The position numbers and the translations under genes were made by a program. Under the pieces are notes generated by a model. That model made no database searches, was not told the DNA's origin, and saw only the letters and a list, made by a program, of their open reading frames with translations. A DNA stretch of 64,000 nt, taken from positions 992,001-1,056,000 of the forward strand of contig NZ_JACDTZ010000001.1 in assembly GCF_013978595.1 (NCBI RefSeq). Reading direction: 5' to 3'. The stretch comes from Corynebacterium haematomassiliense. GTDB lineage: Bacteria; Actinomycetota; Actinomycetes; Mycobacteriales; Mycobacteriaceae. Below are positions 62,665-64,000 of this stretch, piece by piece; position 1 is the stretch's first letter, and every line of letters begins with the position of its first letter.

Positions 62665-63816
62665 TCACTGCCGGGCCTGGGATAATGCCGTTTTCACTCG
62701 TTCAGCAGCCCCAAAATCACTTGGCGAGTACCAATCCAAGCCATTTTCACGTATCCCAGAATTCAAAGCAACTCTGAGCTCAGGAGGATATGCAGCATAA
62801 TAGTTCGAATCTACTTTGAGCATGAATTCGAAATCTGAGGGTTTTAAACCGAGTGTTTCCAACTCTGGGGGATTTCTCACAATTGCCCTTGCGTATTCTG
62901 GAAAGCCAGTGGCAACGAAAAATAGGGAAGTTAAATCTACGGCAAAGTTGTCGCCGAAGTCAAAGTGAATCCGTGGATTTCTTGGCAACGAAGGTAGATC
63001 GAGGTTCTCTCCATAGATCTGACTAACAGCCTTTGCTAGAGCGATTTTTCGGTGCAGTTTCTCCTCACCGGGAGACGCTAGAGAAGACAGTGATTCTGCT
63101 ATATAGTCTGGGCAAGAGTGCATCAAAATTTTTACAGTGCCAGCCTCAGAGATCCCTGAGACCGGCGCGGCATTTTGATAACCCGCGAGGGCAAATGGAG
63201 GAAAGGTAGCATTCGCCTTCATGGGCTCCCGCAGCCTCAAGCCGCCGGCTTCTAGAATGGATCCGAACGAGAAGTACTTGGATTGTATTGATCTCGAAAG
63301 CAGAAGAGGTCCCATCCCCATGAAGGACCAACTATTCTTTCTCAAATCCGTGCTGACAAGATTTGTCGAGATGATTCGTGTTTCAAATTTTGAGAAAAAC
63401 CTACGTTCACGTGCGAATCTCCCTCCAAAGTCCATCGAGACTAACTCGCTCCCACTTGGCAAGAGTTGGAGAGCCGCTAAGGAGTCAAATCCTCCGCTAA
63501 AATTCAGCACAGCGTTATCAGCAGTGCGTTCGAAATGCTCAAACTCATCTACAGTTTCTTCAACCTCTACGTGGGAACCTGTCCACGCTGCAATCCCATT
63601 GGCAACTAGGGCGCTTACCTCGAACCCGTAATCAATTTTTGAAAATTCTCTCCCGCATAACGTACTTAACGCAATCGCAAGAGCATCACCGTCCAATGCG
63701 AACGGACGATCCGCTTTAAACCAAAGCTGTGTTTCAGAACCGCTGTGGGAGACGTCTAACTGCAAAAGCTGACCGTCCCAATCATCAAGCTTGAAAGCAA
63801 TTGTCCCTTTACGCAT
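62665..63816 (-). CDS. PP-loop (ATP pyrophosphatase-like) protein of unknown function
   Basis: A 383-residue protein. The PP-loop S107-G-G-F-D111-S112 (NAVLNFSGGFDSLAALQLLPSG) is the adenylation motif of ATP-pyrophosphatases (asparagine synthetase, tRNA thiolases, QueC). The first 100 residues (MRKGTIAFKLDDWDGQLLQL) form another domain. It lies between two ABC ATPases in a polysaccharide locus, so it may amidate or modify a sugar, as PP-loop amidotransferases do in some O-antigen loci, but I cannot assign it to any of those. Starts three bases after the stop of the upstream ATPase. Confidence 0.65.
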   Translation of the reverse strand: MRKGTIAFKLDDWDGQLLQLDVSHSGSETQLWFKADRPFALDGDALAIALSTLCGREFSKIDYGFEVSALVANGIAAWTGSHVEVEETVDEFEHFERTADNAVLNFSGGFDSLAALQLLPSGSELVSMDFGGRFARERRFFSKFETRIISTNLVSTDLRKNSWSFMGMGPLLLSRSIQSKYFSFGSILEAGGLRLREPMKANATFPPFALAGYQNAAPVSGISEAGTVKILMHSCPDYIAESLSSLASPGEEKLHRKIALAKAVSQIYGENLDLPSLPRNPRIHFDFGDNFAVDLTSLFFVATGFPEYARAIVRNPPELETLGLKPSDFEFMLKVDSNYYAAYPPELRVALNSGIRENGLDWYSPSDFGAAERVKTALSQARQ

Positions 63817-63819
63817 ATC

Positions 63820-64000
63820 TCAATCCTCCCATTCGATTCTCATTGGGGAAAAAGTCGCTTTGGCCTCCTCTAGAATTTCCTGACCTCGCGCATTACTGGC
63901 GTTCTTCGACCAATCTTTATATGCAGCAACTGTATCTTTAGAGGCGCCGTCCATAATCATTTCGCCGCGATGCATCCAGATCGCGCGAGAACACGTGTCG
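63820..64000 (-). CDS. ABC transporter ATPase (polysaccharide export), C-terminal end
   Basis: The last about 59 residues, CSRAIWMHRGEMIMDGASKDTVAAYKDW and EEAKATFSPMRIEWED, typical of the C-terminus of Wzt/TagH-type ATPases (the 'H-R-G-x-I-M-D-G' strand after the H-loop). The rest lies to the right of the window. It is separate from the ATPase at 59198-62605, so the locus has two such ATPases. The next gene begins three bases after its stop. Confidence 0.8.
   Translation of the reverse strand, partial: DTCSRAIWMHRGEMIMDGASKDTVAAYKDWSKNASNARGQEILEEAKATFSPMRIEWED

Overview
The window is high-GC actinobacterial chromosome and fits the genus Corynebacterium. Evidence: the homodimeric AceE-type pyruvate dehydrogenase E1; the gene order glnA2 - CYTH/CHAD - GHMP kinase - RNB nuclease - rnpB - RNase HI/phosphatase - zinc ribbon - NIF3 - HAD - LMW-PTP - SURF1; the acpM/NagD pair; and several small secreted proteins with a single C-terminal membrane anchor. 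No plasmid or phage backbone is seen.

Layout. (1) 1-17 kb is conserved core: glnA2 start, CYTH-CHAD protein, galactokinase-like kinase, RNB-domain RNase, RNase P RNA, bifunctional RNase HI/phosphatase, zinc-ribbon coiled coil, NIF3, HAD phosphatase, tyrosine phosphatase, SURF1, tRNA-Val, DUF3052, aceE, a surface protein, ACP and a NagD-like phosphatase. (2) 17-31 kb is mixed: an MNT/HEPN toxin-antitoxin pair, an aldehyde dehydrogenase, DMT and TRIC-type membrane proteins, a nucleoside hydrolase with an MFS permease (probable uridine uptake and cleavage), a serine hydrolase, a DUF3800 protein, a DUF4230 protein and an AbgT transporter. (3) 30.8-39.1 kb is a defence island: a RloA/RloB ATPase-Toprim pair next to a XRE-ImmA/IrrE regulator split by an IS21-family element, then a PARIS-like AriA/AriB pair (ATPase plus DUF4435). 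It ends close to tRNA-Asn. (4) 39-51 kb has small membrane proteins, an HTH/coiled-coil pair with a perfect palindromic operator, an oxidoreductase, a DJ-1/PfpI gene broken by an amber codon, ornithine cyclodeaminase (one intact copy and two decayed fragments) and a 1788-residue secreted lamin-tail/metallophosphoesterase protein. (5) 50.7-64 kb is a surface-polysaccharide locus: epimerase, glycosyltransferases, galU, UDP-ManNAc dehydrogenase, an ABC ATPase broken by a second IS21 copy and by a frameshift, a PP-loop protein, and the end of a second ABC ATPase. Much of it is visibly lower in GC than the core, which suggests transfer.

Beyond the genes, two layers of sequence structure stand out. 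The 10-mer CTTCTCGACG occurs at least 14 times, inside and between genes, often followed by a CCTCCGG-like tail. In addition, several intergenic gaps each carry a private short motif repeated in direct and inverted orientation (GTAAGCATC, GTGAACAAA, GGTGACTAG, a CGATATCGGC element, GTAACCGGT, AGTAAGC), making long hairpins. I know of no description of either.
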